64,000 bases of DNA. Origin: Nonomuraea purpurea (lineage in GTDB: Bacteria; Actinomycetota; Actinomycetes; Streptosporangiales; Streptosporangiaceae). Under the pieces are notes generated by a model, which was not told where the DNA came from, searched no databases, and saw only the letters and a list, made by a program, of their open reading frames with translations. The position numbers were made by a program, and so were the translations under genes. Shown here piece by piece: positions 48,195 to 57,402 of this stretch; position 1 is the stretch's first letter, and each line of letters begins with the position of its first letter. Where the stretch lies: contig NZ_JBHSBI010000001.1 of NCBI RefSeq assembly GCF_042650645.1, forward strand, positions 186,001 to 250,000, in the 5' to 3' direction.

Positions 48195-49415
48195 ATGTCG
48201 TACTACGACGAGCATGACCAAGCACGTTGGGTTCCGGAACCTCCCGGCAATCCCGAACGAACCGCATTCGAGCGCGACCGCGCCCGAGTGCTGCACAGTG
48301 CCGCCCTGCGCAGGCTGGCCGCCAAGACGCAGGTCGTGGGCCCCGGAGAGACGCTCGGCGGCGGCCAGCACATCCCGCGCACCCGGCTGACGCACTCCCT
48401 CGAATGCGCCCAGGTCGGCAGGGAGATGGGCCGCACGCTAGGCGTCGACCCCGACCTCGTCGAAACCGCCTGCCTGGCGCACGACCTGGGGCACCCGCCT
48501 TTCGGCCACAACGGGGAGATGGCGCTCAACGCGCTGTCGGCCTCGTGCGGCGGGTTCGAGGGCAACGCCCAGAGCCTGCGCCTGCTGACCAGGCTCGAAG
48601 CCAAGGTCCTCACCGAGGACGGCCGCAGCGCCGGCCTCAACCTCACCAGGGCGGTGCTCGACGCCTCGATCAAATATCCATGGACCTGCGACAAATCACC
48701 GAAGTTCGGCGTCTACAACGACGACCTGCCGGTCTTCGAGTGGATCAGGGAGGGCGCGCCGCAGGGCAGGGTCAGCTTCGAGGCGCAGATCATGGACTGG
48801 GCCGACGACGTCGCCTACTCCGTGCACGACCTCGAGGACGCCCTGCACTCAGGACACGTCACCCCCGAGGCCCTGCGCTCGCGTGAGGAGCGCCGAGCGG
48901 TGTGCGAGACCACCCGCACCTGGTACGCCCCCGGAGCCGACCTCGACGAGCTGGAGCGGATCTTCGCCAAGCTGATCGCCGACCCGCTCTGGCCCCGCCA
49001 CTTCGCCGCCACACTCGCCGACCTGGCCGGGCTGAAGGCCCTCACCAGCGGGCTCATCGGCCGCTTCTGCCGCTCCGCGCAGACCGCCACCAAGGAGGTG
49101 TACGGCTCACGCCACCGCGCCGACCTGGTCGTGCCGCCCGCCACCCGGCTGGAGTGCGCGCTGCTCAAGGGCGTCACCGCCCACTACGTGATGACGACCG
49201 AGGACCACAACGCCAACCAGGCCAGGCAGCGCGACCTCATCACCGAACTGGCCTCCTTGATCACCCTGGGCGCGCCCGGCACCCTGGAGCCCGCCTTCAG
49301 ACCCGCGTTCATCGCCGCCGCCGACGACGCGGCGCGCGTCCGGGTCGTCATCGACCAGATCGCCTCGCTGACCGACACCTCGGCGGTGGCCTGGCACAGA
49401 AGGCTCACTCGCTGA
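48195..49415 (+). CDS. dgt: Deoxyguanosinetriphosphate triphosphohydrolase-like HD hydrolase
   Basis: 406 residues from ATG 48195; no strong ribosome-binding site, and reading frame continues open upstream but without coding signal. HD blocks: RLTHSLECAQVGREM (His67), CLAHDLGHPPFGHNGE (His96, Asp97, His100, His105), MDWADDVAYSVHDLEDA. Type 2 dNTPase hydrolysing dNTP to nucleoside and triphosphate. In actinobacteria often next to dnaG, as here (two genes away). Confidence 0.93.
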   Translation: MSYYDEHDQARWVPEPPGNPERTAFERDRARVLHSAALRRLAAKTQVVGPGETLGGGQHIPRTRLTHSLECAQVGREMGRTLGVDPDLVETACLAHDLGHPPFGHNGEMALNALSASCGGFEGNAQSLRLLTRLEAKVLTEDGRSAGLNLTRAVLDASIKYPWTCDKSPKFGVYNDDLPVFEWIREGAPQGRVSFEAQIMDWADDVAYSVHDLEDALHSGHVTPEALRSREERRAVCETTRTWYAPGADLDELERIFAKLIADPLWPRHFAATLADLAGLKALTSGLIGRFCRSAQTATKEVYGSRHRADLVVPPATRLECALLKGVTAHYVMTTEDHNANQARQRDLITELASLITLGAPGTLEPAFRPAFIAAADDAARVRVVIDQIASLTDTSAVAWHRRLTR

Positions 49416-49491
49416 CCAAGGTTTGCCAATGACCCTGGTCACCTGACACAAGCGGCTTTCCCGACGCCCTCGATGGGCGGATACTGCGCCC

Positions 49492-50649
49492 ATGGCCACA
49501 TATGTGATCGTCGGCGCGGGACTCGCGGGTGCCAAGGCAGCACAGACGCTGCGCGAAGAGGGCTTCGACGGAGACATCGTGCTGATCGGCGCCGAGACCG
49601 AAAGGCCCTACGAGAGACCGCCGCTGTCCAAGGAATTCCTCCAGGGCAGGAGCGAGCGAGACAAGATCTTCGTCCACCCTCCCGAGTGGTACGCGGACAA
49701 CGGCGTGGATCTACGGCTCGGCCTGCGGGCCACCCGCATCGAGCTCGATGACCACCTGGTCAGGCTCGAAGACGGGTCGCGCCAGCCGTACGACAAACTG
49801 CTCATGGCGACAGGAGCCACGCCCAGACGCCTGCCGGGGCCCGCCTACTACCTGCGGACCGTCCAGGACAGCCAGGCGCTCAAAGAGCGCTTCGCGCAGG
49901 GCGGCGACGTGCTGATCGTCGGCGCCTCCTGGATCGGGCTGGAGACCGCGGCGGCCGCCCGCCAGGCAGGCTGCGCGGTCACCGTCGTCGAACCCGAGCC
50001 CACCGCGCTCAACCGGGCACTCGGCCACGAACTCGGCGACCTGTTCGCCCGCCTGCATGCCCGCAAGGGCGTCGACCTGCGCTTCGGCACCGCCGCCGCC
50101 GAGATCACCACGACCGGCGTGCGGCTCAGCTCGGGGGAGCGGCTGACGGCCGACCTCGTCGTGGTCGGCGTCGGCGCCGCGCCCGAAGTCGGGCTCGCCC
50201 GCGACGCCGGACTCGACGTCGGAACCGGCATCCTCACGGACGCGGCCCTGCGCACCTCGCACCCTGACGTGTACGCCGCCGGCGACGTCGCCGAATCCTT
50301 CCACCCCCTGTACGGGCGGCACCTGCGCGTCGAGCACTGGGCCAACGCCCTGCACGGCGGCCCCCAGGCGGCCCGGTCGATGCTCGGCCAGGACGTCGTC
50401 CACGACCGCGTCCCATACTTCTATACCGATCAGTACGAGCTCGGCATGGAGTTCTCCGGCGACATCGAGGGCTACGAGGAGATCGTCTACCGCGGCGACC
50501 CGGAAAGCCTGGAGTTCATCGTCTACTGGCTGCGCGAAAACCGGGTGATCGCCGGAATGAACGTCAACACCTGGGACGTCGTGGACGACATCCAAGAGCT
50601 CATCCGATCTGGCGTCATCATTGACCAAAAGGAGCTATCGACGGGTTGA
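49492..50649 (+). CDS. FAD-dependent NAD(P)H-ferredoxin/rubredoxin reductase-like protein
   Basis: 385 residues. FAD dinucleotide motif MATYVIVGAGLAGAKAAQTL, ERPYERPPLSKEFL, LLMATGATPRRLP, second Rossmann VLIVGASWIGLETAAAARQ, DVYAAGDVAES, and a C-terminal reductase domain. Class of ferredoxin reductases for Rieske or P450 systems. No ferredoxin gene adjoins, so the electron acceptor is unknown. Its end overlaps the convergent lipoprotein gene by 32 bp. Confidence 0.9.
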   Translation: MATYVIVGAGLAGAKAAQTLREEGFDGDIVLIGAETERPYERPPLSKEFLQGRSERDKIFVHPPEWYADNGVDLRLGLRATRIELDDHLVRLEDGSRQPYDKLLMATGATPRRLPGPAYYLRTVQDSQALKERFAQGGDVLIVGASWIGLETAAAARQAGCAVTVVEPEPTALNRALGHELGDLFARLHARKGVDLRFGTAAAEITTTGVRLSSGERLTADLVVVGVGAAPEVGLARDAGLDVGTGILTDAALRTSHPDVYAAGDVAESFHPLYGRHLRVEHWANALHGGPQAARSMLGQDVVHDRVPYFYTDQYELGMEFSGDIEGYEEIVYRGDPESLEFIVYWLRENRVIAGMNVNTWDVVDDIQELIRSGVIIDQKELSTG

Positions 50650-51490
50650 TGGTGATCACCACATCCTCGTCGCCACCGCCGCCGGTCTTCTTCGGCCGAG
50701 GGCTCTTGCTCGACTGAGGGGCCGCCGGCCTCGTCCCGCACTGGACGGCACAGGGCGGCGTCTCGCCCAGCTTGCCGCGCAGCTTCAGCGTCTCCTCACG
50801 AGGCGAGAACGTGCGGTTGCCCGAATCCCAGGCGTCGAGGTAATCCCACGGCTTGACCATGCCCCGGCGTACCCACCAGTACGCCGGCCCGGTCTTCCAC
50901 GAGATCGCGAAGTACAGGTTCGACCCGGTGTCGCGGGCGTTGCCCGTCTTGCCGACCCGGCCGAGCAACTGCCCCGCCTTGACCCGGACGCCCGGCTTGA
51001 CTCCGTCGGCGACCACGTCGAGATGGCCGCCCAGATAGCGAACGCCGTCGTCACCGATGATCGTGACGAACCTGCCCTCGCGGTCGGCCCCCGCGTCCGT
51101 GGCCGGGTTCCACTTGTTCACCAGGTTCACCTCGTCCACGACGCCGTCTATCGGCGCCACGAACGCGCACCCCTGCTTGGCCCAGATCGTCGTCTTGGGC
51201 AGGACCAGCAGCTTGCGCTGATAGCTGGTCTTGCAGCCCTTGACCGGGAACGCGTAGGTGTACTTGGACAACTTCGGCGGCGGCACGTTGACCGGGTCGT
51301 CGCCCTTGGGCGGCTGCGCGGCGGCCTGACCCTCGGCCGTGGGCGCGGGGCCCGACGGCGTCGCCGAGAGGGACGGGGCGGACGGCGACTGCGCGCTGAC
51401 GCCGGCCAGGCCGGGAGCCTGCGTGCAGGCACCGGTCAGCAGCAGAGCGGCCGCGGCGGCCGCCCGAAGTCCGAAATGCCCCGATCGCAT
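50618..51490 (-). CDS. M23-like lipoprotein with degenerate catalytic site
   Basis: 290 residues. ATG 51488-51490 after GGTGGAG. Lipoprotein signal with lipobox LTGAC. After a Pro/Ala linker comes a LytM-type beta fold: CAFVAPIDGVVDEVNLVNKW, GVRYLGGHLDVVADGVKPGV, RVKAGQLLGRVGKTGNARDT. The HxxxD pair is missing, and where active enzymes have HLHFE this one reads NLYFAIS, so two zinc ligands are lost. Probably a non-enzymatic cell-wall binding or amidase-activator type protein (inference). Confidence 0.82.
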   Translation of the reverse strand: MRSGHFGLRAAAAAALLLTGACTQAPGLAGVSAQSPSAPSLSATPSGPAPTAEGQAAAQPPKGDDPVNVPPPKLSKYTYAFPVKGCKTSYQRKLLVLPKTTIWAKQGCAFVAPIDGVVDEVNLVNKWNPATDAGADREGRFVTIIGDDGVRYLGGHLDVVADGVKPGVRVKAGQLLGRVGKTGNARDTGSNLYFAISWKTGPAYWWVRRGMVKPWDYLDAWDSGNRTFSPREETLKLRGKLGETPPCAVQCGTRPAAPQSSKSPRPKKTGGGGDEDVVITINPSIAPFGQ

Positions 51491-51721
51491 GATCTCCACC
51501 CGTGTCACCGTTTCCACCGACAACCTTTACCTTTGTAGCCCACGGCGAGACCTCGCAGAGCCGGTTTCCCGCTTTAGCAACCGACAGGTGACGGGGCACT
51601 TCCCCGCGTGCACGGAGCGTTCCATACCGTGTGCAAGGAGCGGCTCATTCGGCGTGCACTTGGCGGCCTTCCCTCCATCCGAGGACCGAAAGCGTCGGTG
51701 GGGCGGAATAGACTCACCGGC

Positions 51722-53563
51722 GTGGCTGGCAGGATCCGTGACGTCGACATCGCGCTCGTTCGCGAGCGCTCGCCCATCGCCGACGTGATCGGCGAACACA
51801 TCCAGTTGCGCAACGCCGGAGGCGGAAACCTCAAGGGCTTGTGCCCGTTCCACGACGAGAAGAGCCCATCCTTCAACGTCACCCCCGAGCGCGGAATGTT
51901 CTTCTGTTTCGGCTGTTCCCAGGGCGGCGACGTCATCACGTTCGTCGAGAAGATCGAGCATCTGCCCTTCGGTGAGGCGGTCGAGCGGCTGGCGCAGCGG
52001 GCCGGCATTCAGCTCCAGTACGAGCAGGGCGGGTACGTTCCCAAGCGCGACCATGGCGAGCGGGCCAGGCTGCTGGAGGCGCACCGGGTGGCGGCCGAGT
52101 TCTACGCCGACAAGCTGCTCGTGCCCGATGCGGCGGTCGGGCGGCGGTTCCTGTCGGAGCGGGGGTTCGAGCGGGCCGACGCCGAGACGTTCGGGGTCGG
52201 TTACGCGCCCAACGAGTGGGAGGCGCTCAGCCGTCACCTGATGGGGCGCGGGTTCAGCGCCGACGAGCTGGTCAAGGGCGGGCTGGCCAAGGAGGGGCGG
52301 CGGGGGCCGATCGACCGGTTCCGCGGGCGGCTCATCTGGCCGATCAGGGACGCCACCGGCGATGTGATCGGTTTTGGTGCCCGCAAGTTGCTCGATTCCG
52401 ACGATGGTCCGAAATATCTGAATACGCCTGACTCACCGCTTTACAAGAAGAGCCAGGTGCTTTATGGGATCGACCTCGCCAAACGGGAGATCTCCAAGCG
52501 CGCCCAGGCGGTGATCGTCGAGGGGTACACCGATGTGATGGCCTGCCATCTGGCGGGCGTGCCGACGGCGGTGGCCACCTGCGGCACCTCGTTCGGCGAG
52601 GAACATATCAAGATCCTGCGCCGATTCCTGCTCGACCAGGCCGAATTCCGCGGAGAGGTGATCTTCACCTTCGACGGCGACGCGGCGGGGCAGAGGGCGG
52701 CGCTGCGGGCGTTCGCCGACGAGCAGAAGTTCGTCACGCAGACGTACGTCGCGGTCCAGGCCGACGGCCTCGACCCGTGCGATCTTCGGGTCAAACAGGG
52801 CGACGCGGCCGTGCGCGATCTGATCGCCAGCCGCGAGCCGCTGTTCCAGTTCGCGATCAGGAGCACCATCTCCCGCTACGACCTGCGCAGCAACGAAGGC
52901 AAGATCGCCGCCCTCGACGCGGCCGCGCCGATCGTGGCCGGCATCAAGGACGTGGGGCTGCGCAAGCGCTACGCCATCGACCTCGACCGGTGGCTGGGGT
53001 TCATGGACGAGCGGTTCGTCATGCAGCGCATCGCCGAGGTCTCGACCGCCCAACAGGGCCGTCCGCAGCGGGCGCCCAGGGCGGCGCCCGTCGACCCGAG
53101 CGTGCGGGTGGAGGGCGAGTTGCTCAAGCTGGCCGTGCAGCGCCCCACCCTGCTCGGGCCCCGCTTCGACGCGCTCGACCCGCAGGCCTTCACCGCCCCC
53201 GACCACGTCAGCCTGCACAAGGTCATCGTCGCCGCCGGCGGCCTCGCGGCGGCCGGCGCCGGGGGGCGCGAATGGGTCGACCTGCTGCTGGAGCACGCCC
53301 AAGAGGAGGGCTCACGGGCCCTGGTGACCCGCTTCGCCGTCGAGTCCGTCCAGGCCGACGCCCACACCGAGGAACGCTACGCCGGGGCCATGCTCGCGGC
53401 CATCGAGGCCATCGCCGTCGACCGCGCCATCGCTCAGGTGAAGTCCCGGATCCAGCGGCTCAATCCGGTGGAGGAGCAGCAGGAGTACAACAAGCTGTTT
53501 GGGGAGTTGGTGGCGCTGGAACAACAACGCCGCGTCCTGCGTGACCGCGCCGCCGGCAGCTGA
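51722..53563 (+). CDS. dnaG: DNA primase
   Basis: 613 residues from GTG 51722 (VAGRIRDVDIALVRERSPI). Zinc domain CPFH...FCFGC (Cys41, His44, Cys62, Cys65). TOPRIM core EGYTDVMACHLAGV and FDGDAAGQRAALRAF. C-terminal DnaB-interacting helices. Makes replication primers. Upstream 231 bp hold its promoter. Confidence 0.97.
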   Translation: MAGRIRDVDIALVRERSPIADVIGEHIQLRNAGGGNLKGLCPFHDEKSPSFNVTPERGMFFCFGCSQGGDVITFVEKIEHLPFGEAVERLAQRAGIQLQYEQGGYVPKRDHGERARLLEAHRVAAEFYADKLLVPDAAVGRRFLSERGFERADAETFGVGYAPNEWEALSRHLMGRGFSADELVKGGLAKEGRRGPIDRFRGRLIWPIRDATGDVIGFGARKLLDSDDGPKYLNTPDSPLYKKSQVLYGIDLAKREISKRAQAVIVEGYTDVMACHLAGVPTAVATCGTSFGEEHIKILRRFLLDQAEFRGEVIFTFDGDAAGQRAALRAFADEQKFVTQTYVAVQADGLDPCDLRVKQGDAAVRDLIASREPLFQFAIRSTISRYDLRSNEGKIAALDAAAPIVAGIKDVGLRKRYAIDLDRWLGFMDERFVMQRIAEVSTAQQGRPQRAPRAAPVDPSVRVEGELLKLAVQRPTLLGPRFDALDPQAFTAPDHVSLHKVIVAAGGLAAAGAGGREWVDLLLEHAQEEGSRALVTRFAVESVQADAHTEERYAGAMLAAIEAIAVDRAIAQVKSRIQRLNPVEEQQEYNKLFGELVALEQQRRVLRDRAAGS

Positions 53564-53917
53564 CCGACGACCCACGACTCCGTTCACGCGTTGCCGCGCC
53601 GGGCTATCGCGTCGGCGGTTGGTAACAGTTCGGCCGCGATCCCTAGCGGTATCTCCGGGGGGTTGGCCAGGGAACTTGGCCCGGTCCAACATGCGGACAA
53701 AGGGGACGGACAACGCTGTTCAGGCAGCCAGAAAGTTGCGTCCGACCGGGGGGTGTCGCCGGGCGCGTCAAACCAGATCGCGTAATTGACTTTACTTTCC
53801 TGATCAAACTCGGGCTAAACCTTATTGCGATCTCAATTCGGTAAGGACGATCGTCTTACCTTCCGTGACAAAAATGGGTCTGCCATTTGCTGGAACCAAT
53901 ACTGCAGACTGTCTCCC
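53564..53917 (+). other. Intergenic region between dnaG and the sigma factor gene
   Basis: 354 bp. GC-rich to about 53780, then AT-rich up to the coding start (TTGACTTTACTTTCC at 53786). TTGACT is a fair -35 element, but I see no convincing -10 at normal spacing. In-frame TTG at 53825 is a possible earlier start of the sigma gene. Confidence 0.4.
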
Positions 53918-55066
53918 GTGGGTGCATCGGTGCTGCCAAGTGGACCGCCATCGGTAGATCAGGTGGCGGACCTCGTCGCGAAAGGAAGGGAGCGCGGGAG
54001 CGTAACCGTCGATGACGTCGCAGCCGCGCTTGACCGATCCGAGTTGCCGTCCGACGCGCTGGAACGCGTCGTGCGAATGCTCGCCGAGAACGGTGTGGAG
54101 GTCCTCGAGCCGCAGGGCGACGAGGAGACCACCCGCGCCGATGAGGAAGACGTAGGCAAGCGGGCGCCGACCAGCGATCTGGTCCGTATATATCTGCGGG
54201 AGATCGGCCGTGTGCCACTGCTGACCGCCGAGGAGGAGGTGGAGCTCGCCAAGTCGATCGAAGCCGGCCTGTTCGCCGAGGACAAGCTGGCCAACGGGAT
54301 CTCGCGTCTGGCCTTCCCGGAGTTCAGGGAGCTCGTCTGGCAGGGCACCCGGGCCAAACAGCGGCTCATCGAAGCCAACCTCAGGCTCGTGGTGTCGATC
54401 GCCAAGCGGTACGTGGGCCGCGGCATGCTGTTCCTGGACCTGATCCAGGAAGGCAACCTCGGGCTCATCCGGGCAGTCGAGAAGTTCGACTACACCAAGG
54501 GCTACAAGTTCTCCACCTACGCGACCTGGTGGATCAGACAGGCGATCACCAGGGCGATCGCCGACCAGGCGCGCACCATCCGCATTCCCGTGCACATGGT
54601 GGAGACCATCAACAAGCTCGTCAGAGTGCAGCGCCAGCTCCACCAGGACCTCGGCCGCGAGCCGATTCCCGAGGAGATCGCCAAGGAGATGGACCTCCCT
54701 GTCGATCGCGTGGTGGAGATCCAGCGCATCGCCCAGGAGCCCGTGTCGCTGCAGTCGCCGATCGGCGAGGAAGACTCCGACCTCGGTGACTTCATCGAGG
54801 ACGCCGACGCTGTCGTGCCCATGGAGGCCGCCGCCTTCATCATGCTGCAGGACCAGCTCGACGACATCCTGGCCACGCTGTCAGACCGCGAGCAGCGCAT
54901 CATCCAGTTGCGTTTCGGCCTGGCCGACGGTCATCCGCGCACGCTGGAGGAGGTGGGCAGGGAGTTCGGCGTCACGCGGGAGCGCATCCGCCAGATCGAG
55001 TCGAAGACCCTGGCCAAGCTCCGCCACCCGACGCGCGCGCAGATGTTGCGCGACTACCTGGACTGA
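53918..55066 (+). CDS. rpoD: Principal-type RNA polymerase sigma-70 factor
   Basis: 382 residues if GTG 53918 is used (MGASVLPSGPPSVDQVADLV); TTG 53825 would add 31. Region 1.2 (TSDLVRIYLREIGRVPLL), region 2 (IEANLRLVVSIAKRYVGRGM, FLDLIQEGNLGLIRAVEKFDYTKGYKFSTYATWWIRQAI), region 3, and region 4 (LEEVGREFGVTRERIRQIESKTLAKLRHP) are complete. The long acidic N-terminal region of Streptomyces HrdB is short here, so it could be the housekeeping factor or a close HrdA/B-type paralogue. The dnaG-rpoD order favours housekeeping. Confidence 0.93.
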   Translation: MGASVLPSGPPSVDQVADLVAKGRERGSVTVDDVAAALDRSELPSDALERVVRMLAENGVEVLEPQGDEETTRADEEDVGKRAPTSDLVRIYLREIGRVPLLTAEEEVELAKSIEAGLFAEDKLANGISRLAFPEFRELVWQGTRAKQRLIEANLRLVVSIAKRYVGRGMLFLDLIQEGNLGLIRAVEKFDYTKGYKFSTYATWWIRQAITRAIADQARTIRIPVHMVETINKLVRVQRQLHQDLGREPIPEEIAKEMDLPVDRVVEIQRIAQEPVSLQSPIGEEDSDLGDFIEDADAVVPMEAAAFIMLQDQLDDILATLSDREQRIIQLRFGLADGHPRTLEEVGREFGVTRERIRQIESKTLAKLRHPTRAQMLRDYLD

Positions 55067-55080
55067 GCTGTCCAGCCGAC

Positions 55081-55124
55081 AAAGCCGGTGACCTGCCCGA
55101 TCGGGTGGGTCACCGGCTTTCTTA
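55081..55124 (+). terminator. Terminator of the sigma factor gene
   Basis: AAAGCCGGTGACC (55081-55093) pairs perfectly with GGTCACCGGCTTT (55108-55120), with a 14-nt loop; followed by CTTA. Also serves the convergent methyltransferase gene end. Confidence 0.85.
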
Positions 55125-56270
55125 CGCCTGCTGGTGGTTCAGTACGTTGTCCGGCCGGTCCAGCCAGATGGCCTGCCCCTCGGGCCTGACGGTGATGCCG
55201 TACCGCGAGTAGTGCGGCGACCCCCACGACACCCACCGGAAGTAGGCGTCCACGACCTCCTCCCACAAGGGCCGCTCGCCGACCTGGAACACCTCGTACT
55301 CGTCGGCGCCGGGCCGCCAGGTCGCGACCGCCCACGAGTGCGGGTCGCCCGGGTCGGACAGGTAGGTCCGGTACTCCTCGCCGTCATAGCCCGCGTGGCA
55401 GGCCAGGCCGGTCAGGGTGGCCATCGCCAGGGTCGCGCCCGCCGGGACGTCGCCGATCGTGCGAGGATCGACGCGCGTCGTCGGATAGTGCTTCTCCTTC
55501 GGGGTGCGTGCGGGGCGGCCCTGCTCGAAGCGCTGGGAGCGCATCAGCATGTAGCCGGCGTACCCGGCGATCCGGCCGACCGCCGTCCCGTCCGGGGTGA
55601 CGGTGAGCCGCAGCGAGTGGTCGTCGCCGAACGCGGGATTGTAGGGGGTGACGATCAGCCCGCCCGGCCTGGTCTGTTCCACCCATGAGTAGGGAACGGT
55701 TCGGACCCCGCAGGTGACATGGACTCGGTCGTACGGCGCTTCATCGGCGCACCCCAGCGCCCCGTCGCCGACGAGCAGGCGCGGCTGGAACCCGGCGCCG
55801 CTCAGGTTCTTCTCCGCCTGCTCGGCGACAGCGGCGTCCACCTCGATTGAGGTCACCTCCCCGTGACCTCCGACGAGATGGGACAGCAGCGCGGCCGTCC
55901 ACCCGGTGCCCGTGCCGACCTCCAGCACCCGGTGACCCGGCTTGATGTCCGCGAGCCGCAGCAGGTCCGCGACCGTGCTCGGCGAAGACGCCGACGAGGA
56001 GTAGTCCCCTCTGCCGTGGCGGATATCGGTGGCTCCGTCGTCGAGTTGGGTGACGATCGGGTGTGGGGAGTAGACAGCGTCCCACCAGCCGACGGGGTTG
56101 GCGTCGCGGTCGATGACGAACGGCTTGCCGTCGCTGGGGGTGGCCAGCGCGACCGTTGGGATGAACAGATGACGGGGGACGGCGCGGATGGCGTCCGCGA
56201 CGGCCTGGCTGACGCCGTCCTCCGCGCGGATCAAGCCGATCAGGTGATCGATCCGGGCCTTGGTGTCCAC
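55122..56270 (-). CDS. PIMT-like O-methyltransferase, candidate aspartimide-forming RiPP enzyme
   Basis: 382 residues from GTG 56268-56270, overlapping the small peptide stop by one base (TAGTG). PIMT core: VADAIRAVPRHLFIP, SSASSPSTVADLLRL, SAM motif VLEVGTGTGWTAALLSHL (about 115-132), EVDAAVAEQAEKNL, PYDRVHVTCGVRTVP, RPGGLIVTPYNP. About 160 extra residues follow the core, as in RiPP-associated PIMTs. Repair PIMT acts on isoaspartate in damaged proteins; RiPP-linked forms methylate one Asp of a partner peptide, giving aspartimide. The directly coupled 41-residue gene supports the latter. Confidence 0.85.
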   Translation of the reverse strand: MDTKARIDHLIGLIRAEDGVSQAVADAIRAVPRHLFIPTVALATPSDGKPFVIDRDANPVGWWDAVYSPHPIVTQLDDGATDIRHGRGDYSSSASSPSTVADLLRLADIKPGHRVLEVGTGTGWTAALLSHLVGGHGEVTSIEVDAAVAEQAEKNLSGAGFQPRLLVGDGALGCADEAPYDRVHVTCGVRTVPYSWVEQTRPGGLIVTPYNPAFGDDHSLRLTVTPDGTAVGRIAGYAGYMLMRSQRFEQGRPARTPKEKHYPTTRVDPRTIGDVPAGATLAMATLTGLACHAGYDGEEYRTYLSDPGDPHSWAVATWRPGADEYEVFQVGERPLWEEVVDAYFRWVSWGSPHYSRYGITVRPEGQAIWLDRPDNVLNHQQA

Positions 56271-56395
56271 TACTTGGAACCCTTGTCGTCGTCTTCGGCG
56301 TGCTGGCCCTGTGGCTTCTTGTGCCCGTCCGGGGTCGGTTCGTCCGGTACGAACGGCTTGTCCTTCGGGCTGTTCGGGTCCTCATGCTTCCCCAT
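56270..56395 (-). CDS. 41-residue putative precursor peptide for the PIMT-like enzyme
   Basis: ATG 56393-56395 with a strong GAGAGGAG site 7-14 nt upstream; TAG 56270-56272 overlaps the methyltransferase start. Composition: 7 Asp, 3 Glu, 7 Lys, 7 Pro, no Cys, one aromatic (Phe15). Starts MGKHEDPNSPKDKPF, middle VPDEPTPDGHKKPQG, end AEDDDKGSK. The only Asp-Gly pair is Asp23-Gly24, the sequence most prone to aspartimide. Known imiditides are two-gene systems of a peptide plus a PIMT homologue (recalled). Hydrophilic and unstructured, so no membrane role. Confidence 0.7.
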   Translation of the reverse strand: MGKHEDPNSPKDKPFVPDEPTPDGHKKPQGQHAEDDDKGSK

Positions 56396-56518
56396 GCTGT
56401 TCTCCTCTCGCGATGCGGTGGTGGGGTGAGACCCGGCAAGGTACGCGTGTGTCCGGTCCCCTGCCGGGGGCTTTGGCCGTCCCGCCTGGACGGCGCTCGG
56501 TATGGTCGCGGGGCGCGG

Positions 56519-57151
56519 TCATGCCGCCATGAGCAACGGGATGGGCCGCAGGTCGCGGAGCGCGACCAGGAGCTGCACAGCCAGCGCATACTCCAGCCGG
56601 TGAAAGGCGTCCAGCGGGATCACCGCATTGGGTTCGACCACAATCGCCCCGGCCGGGTCAGGGCCCATCACGTTGGCGATCACCCCATACGGCTCGGCTT
56701 CACCCACGCTGTAGACCGCCGCGCCACGGCGCAGCCGAGGGCAAGCGATCAGCGCCTCAGGAACGCACTGGCGGCAGGTGGGGGGAGCGTTGGTGTAGCC
56801 CTCGCCAGTCGCGGGGCCGCCAGGGTCGTCGGCCAGCACCCAGGAGACCCGCCCGTCCGGCCCGGCCGCAGGCTGCCCGCACACCTGACACAGCAGGCGC
56901 AGCATGGCGTTCCGCTGCCGCAGGGTGTTGACCAGCTTCCATCGCGGCTGACCGCGCCGGTGCAGGCCCTGCCGCGACCACAGCACGCCGAACATCCAGT
57001 CGAGCGGGATGGCGTCGGTGTACGACAGCCGCCAGCCGTCCGTGGCCTCCCGGTCGCGCGCGAAGGTGAGCCGGTAGGGCACGGCCTCTTCGTCGTAGGC
57101 GGTGATGTACGGCACCCGCAGCCGTGTCGGCGGCACCACGCTGTGGCTCAT
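56519..57151 (-). CDS. Uncharacterised protein with CxxC zinc-ribbon-like pairs
   Basis: 210 residues. ATG 57149-57151 overlaps the upstream stop (ATGA). RVPYITAYDEEAVPYRLTFA opens the protein; Cys pairs CQVC and CRQC are about 45 residues apart and could bind one zinc. No membrane span. Last of a three-gene coupled set upstream of the peptide/PIMT pair (123 bp gap). No family recognised. Confidence 0.65.
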   Translation of the reverse strand: MSHSVVPPTRLRVPYITAYDEEAVPYRLTFARDREATDGWRLSYTDAIPLDWMFGVLWSRQGLHRRGQPRWKLVNTLRQRNAMLRLLCQVCGQPAAGPDGRVSWVLADDPGGPATGEGYTNAPPTCRQCVPEALIACPRLRRGAAVYSVGEAEPYGVIANVMGPDPAGAIVVEPNAVIPLDAFHRLEYALAVQLLVALRDLRPIPLLMAA

Positions 57152-57402
57152 GAGACTGTCACCGCGCCCGACTCGACCATGATGATCGCGAAGTTGAGCA
57201 TCCCGGCGGTCTCGTCGACGAGCGACGGGCAGTTCGCCGGCCACGTCTCATGCCGGGCGCACCATACCGGCTCGGTGCAGGGGGTGCGGTCCAGTCTGAC
57301 CCGCCACACCGTCCACCCCGAGTGGGTGCGCATGAGCAGGTCGCACATGGCCTTCGCGTTCTCGGGGATGTCGTAGTAGGCGCGGACTTCGTCCTCGTTC
57401 AC
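57148..57402 (-). CDS. Uncharacterised small protein, 84 residues
   Basis: GTG 57400-57402 overlaps the upstream stop (GTGA) and its own stop overlaps the next start (ATGA). Starts MNEDEVRAYYDIPENAKAMC; three Cys; WTVWRVRLDRTPCTEPVWC suggests a small beta domain. Middle gene of the coupled set. Function unknown. Confidence 0.6.
   Translation of the reverse strand: MNEDEVRAYYDIPENAKAMCDLLMRTHSGWTVWRVRLDRTPCTEPVWCARHETWPANCPSLVDETAGMLNFAIIMVESGAVTVS

Noticed and set aside
53786..53830. Sigma-gene promoter TTGACT with a -10 element
   Set aside because: The -35 is fair but no -10 at 16-18 bp spacing; left as an intergenic note only.
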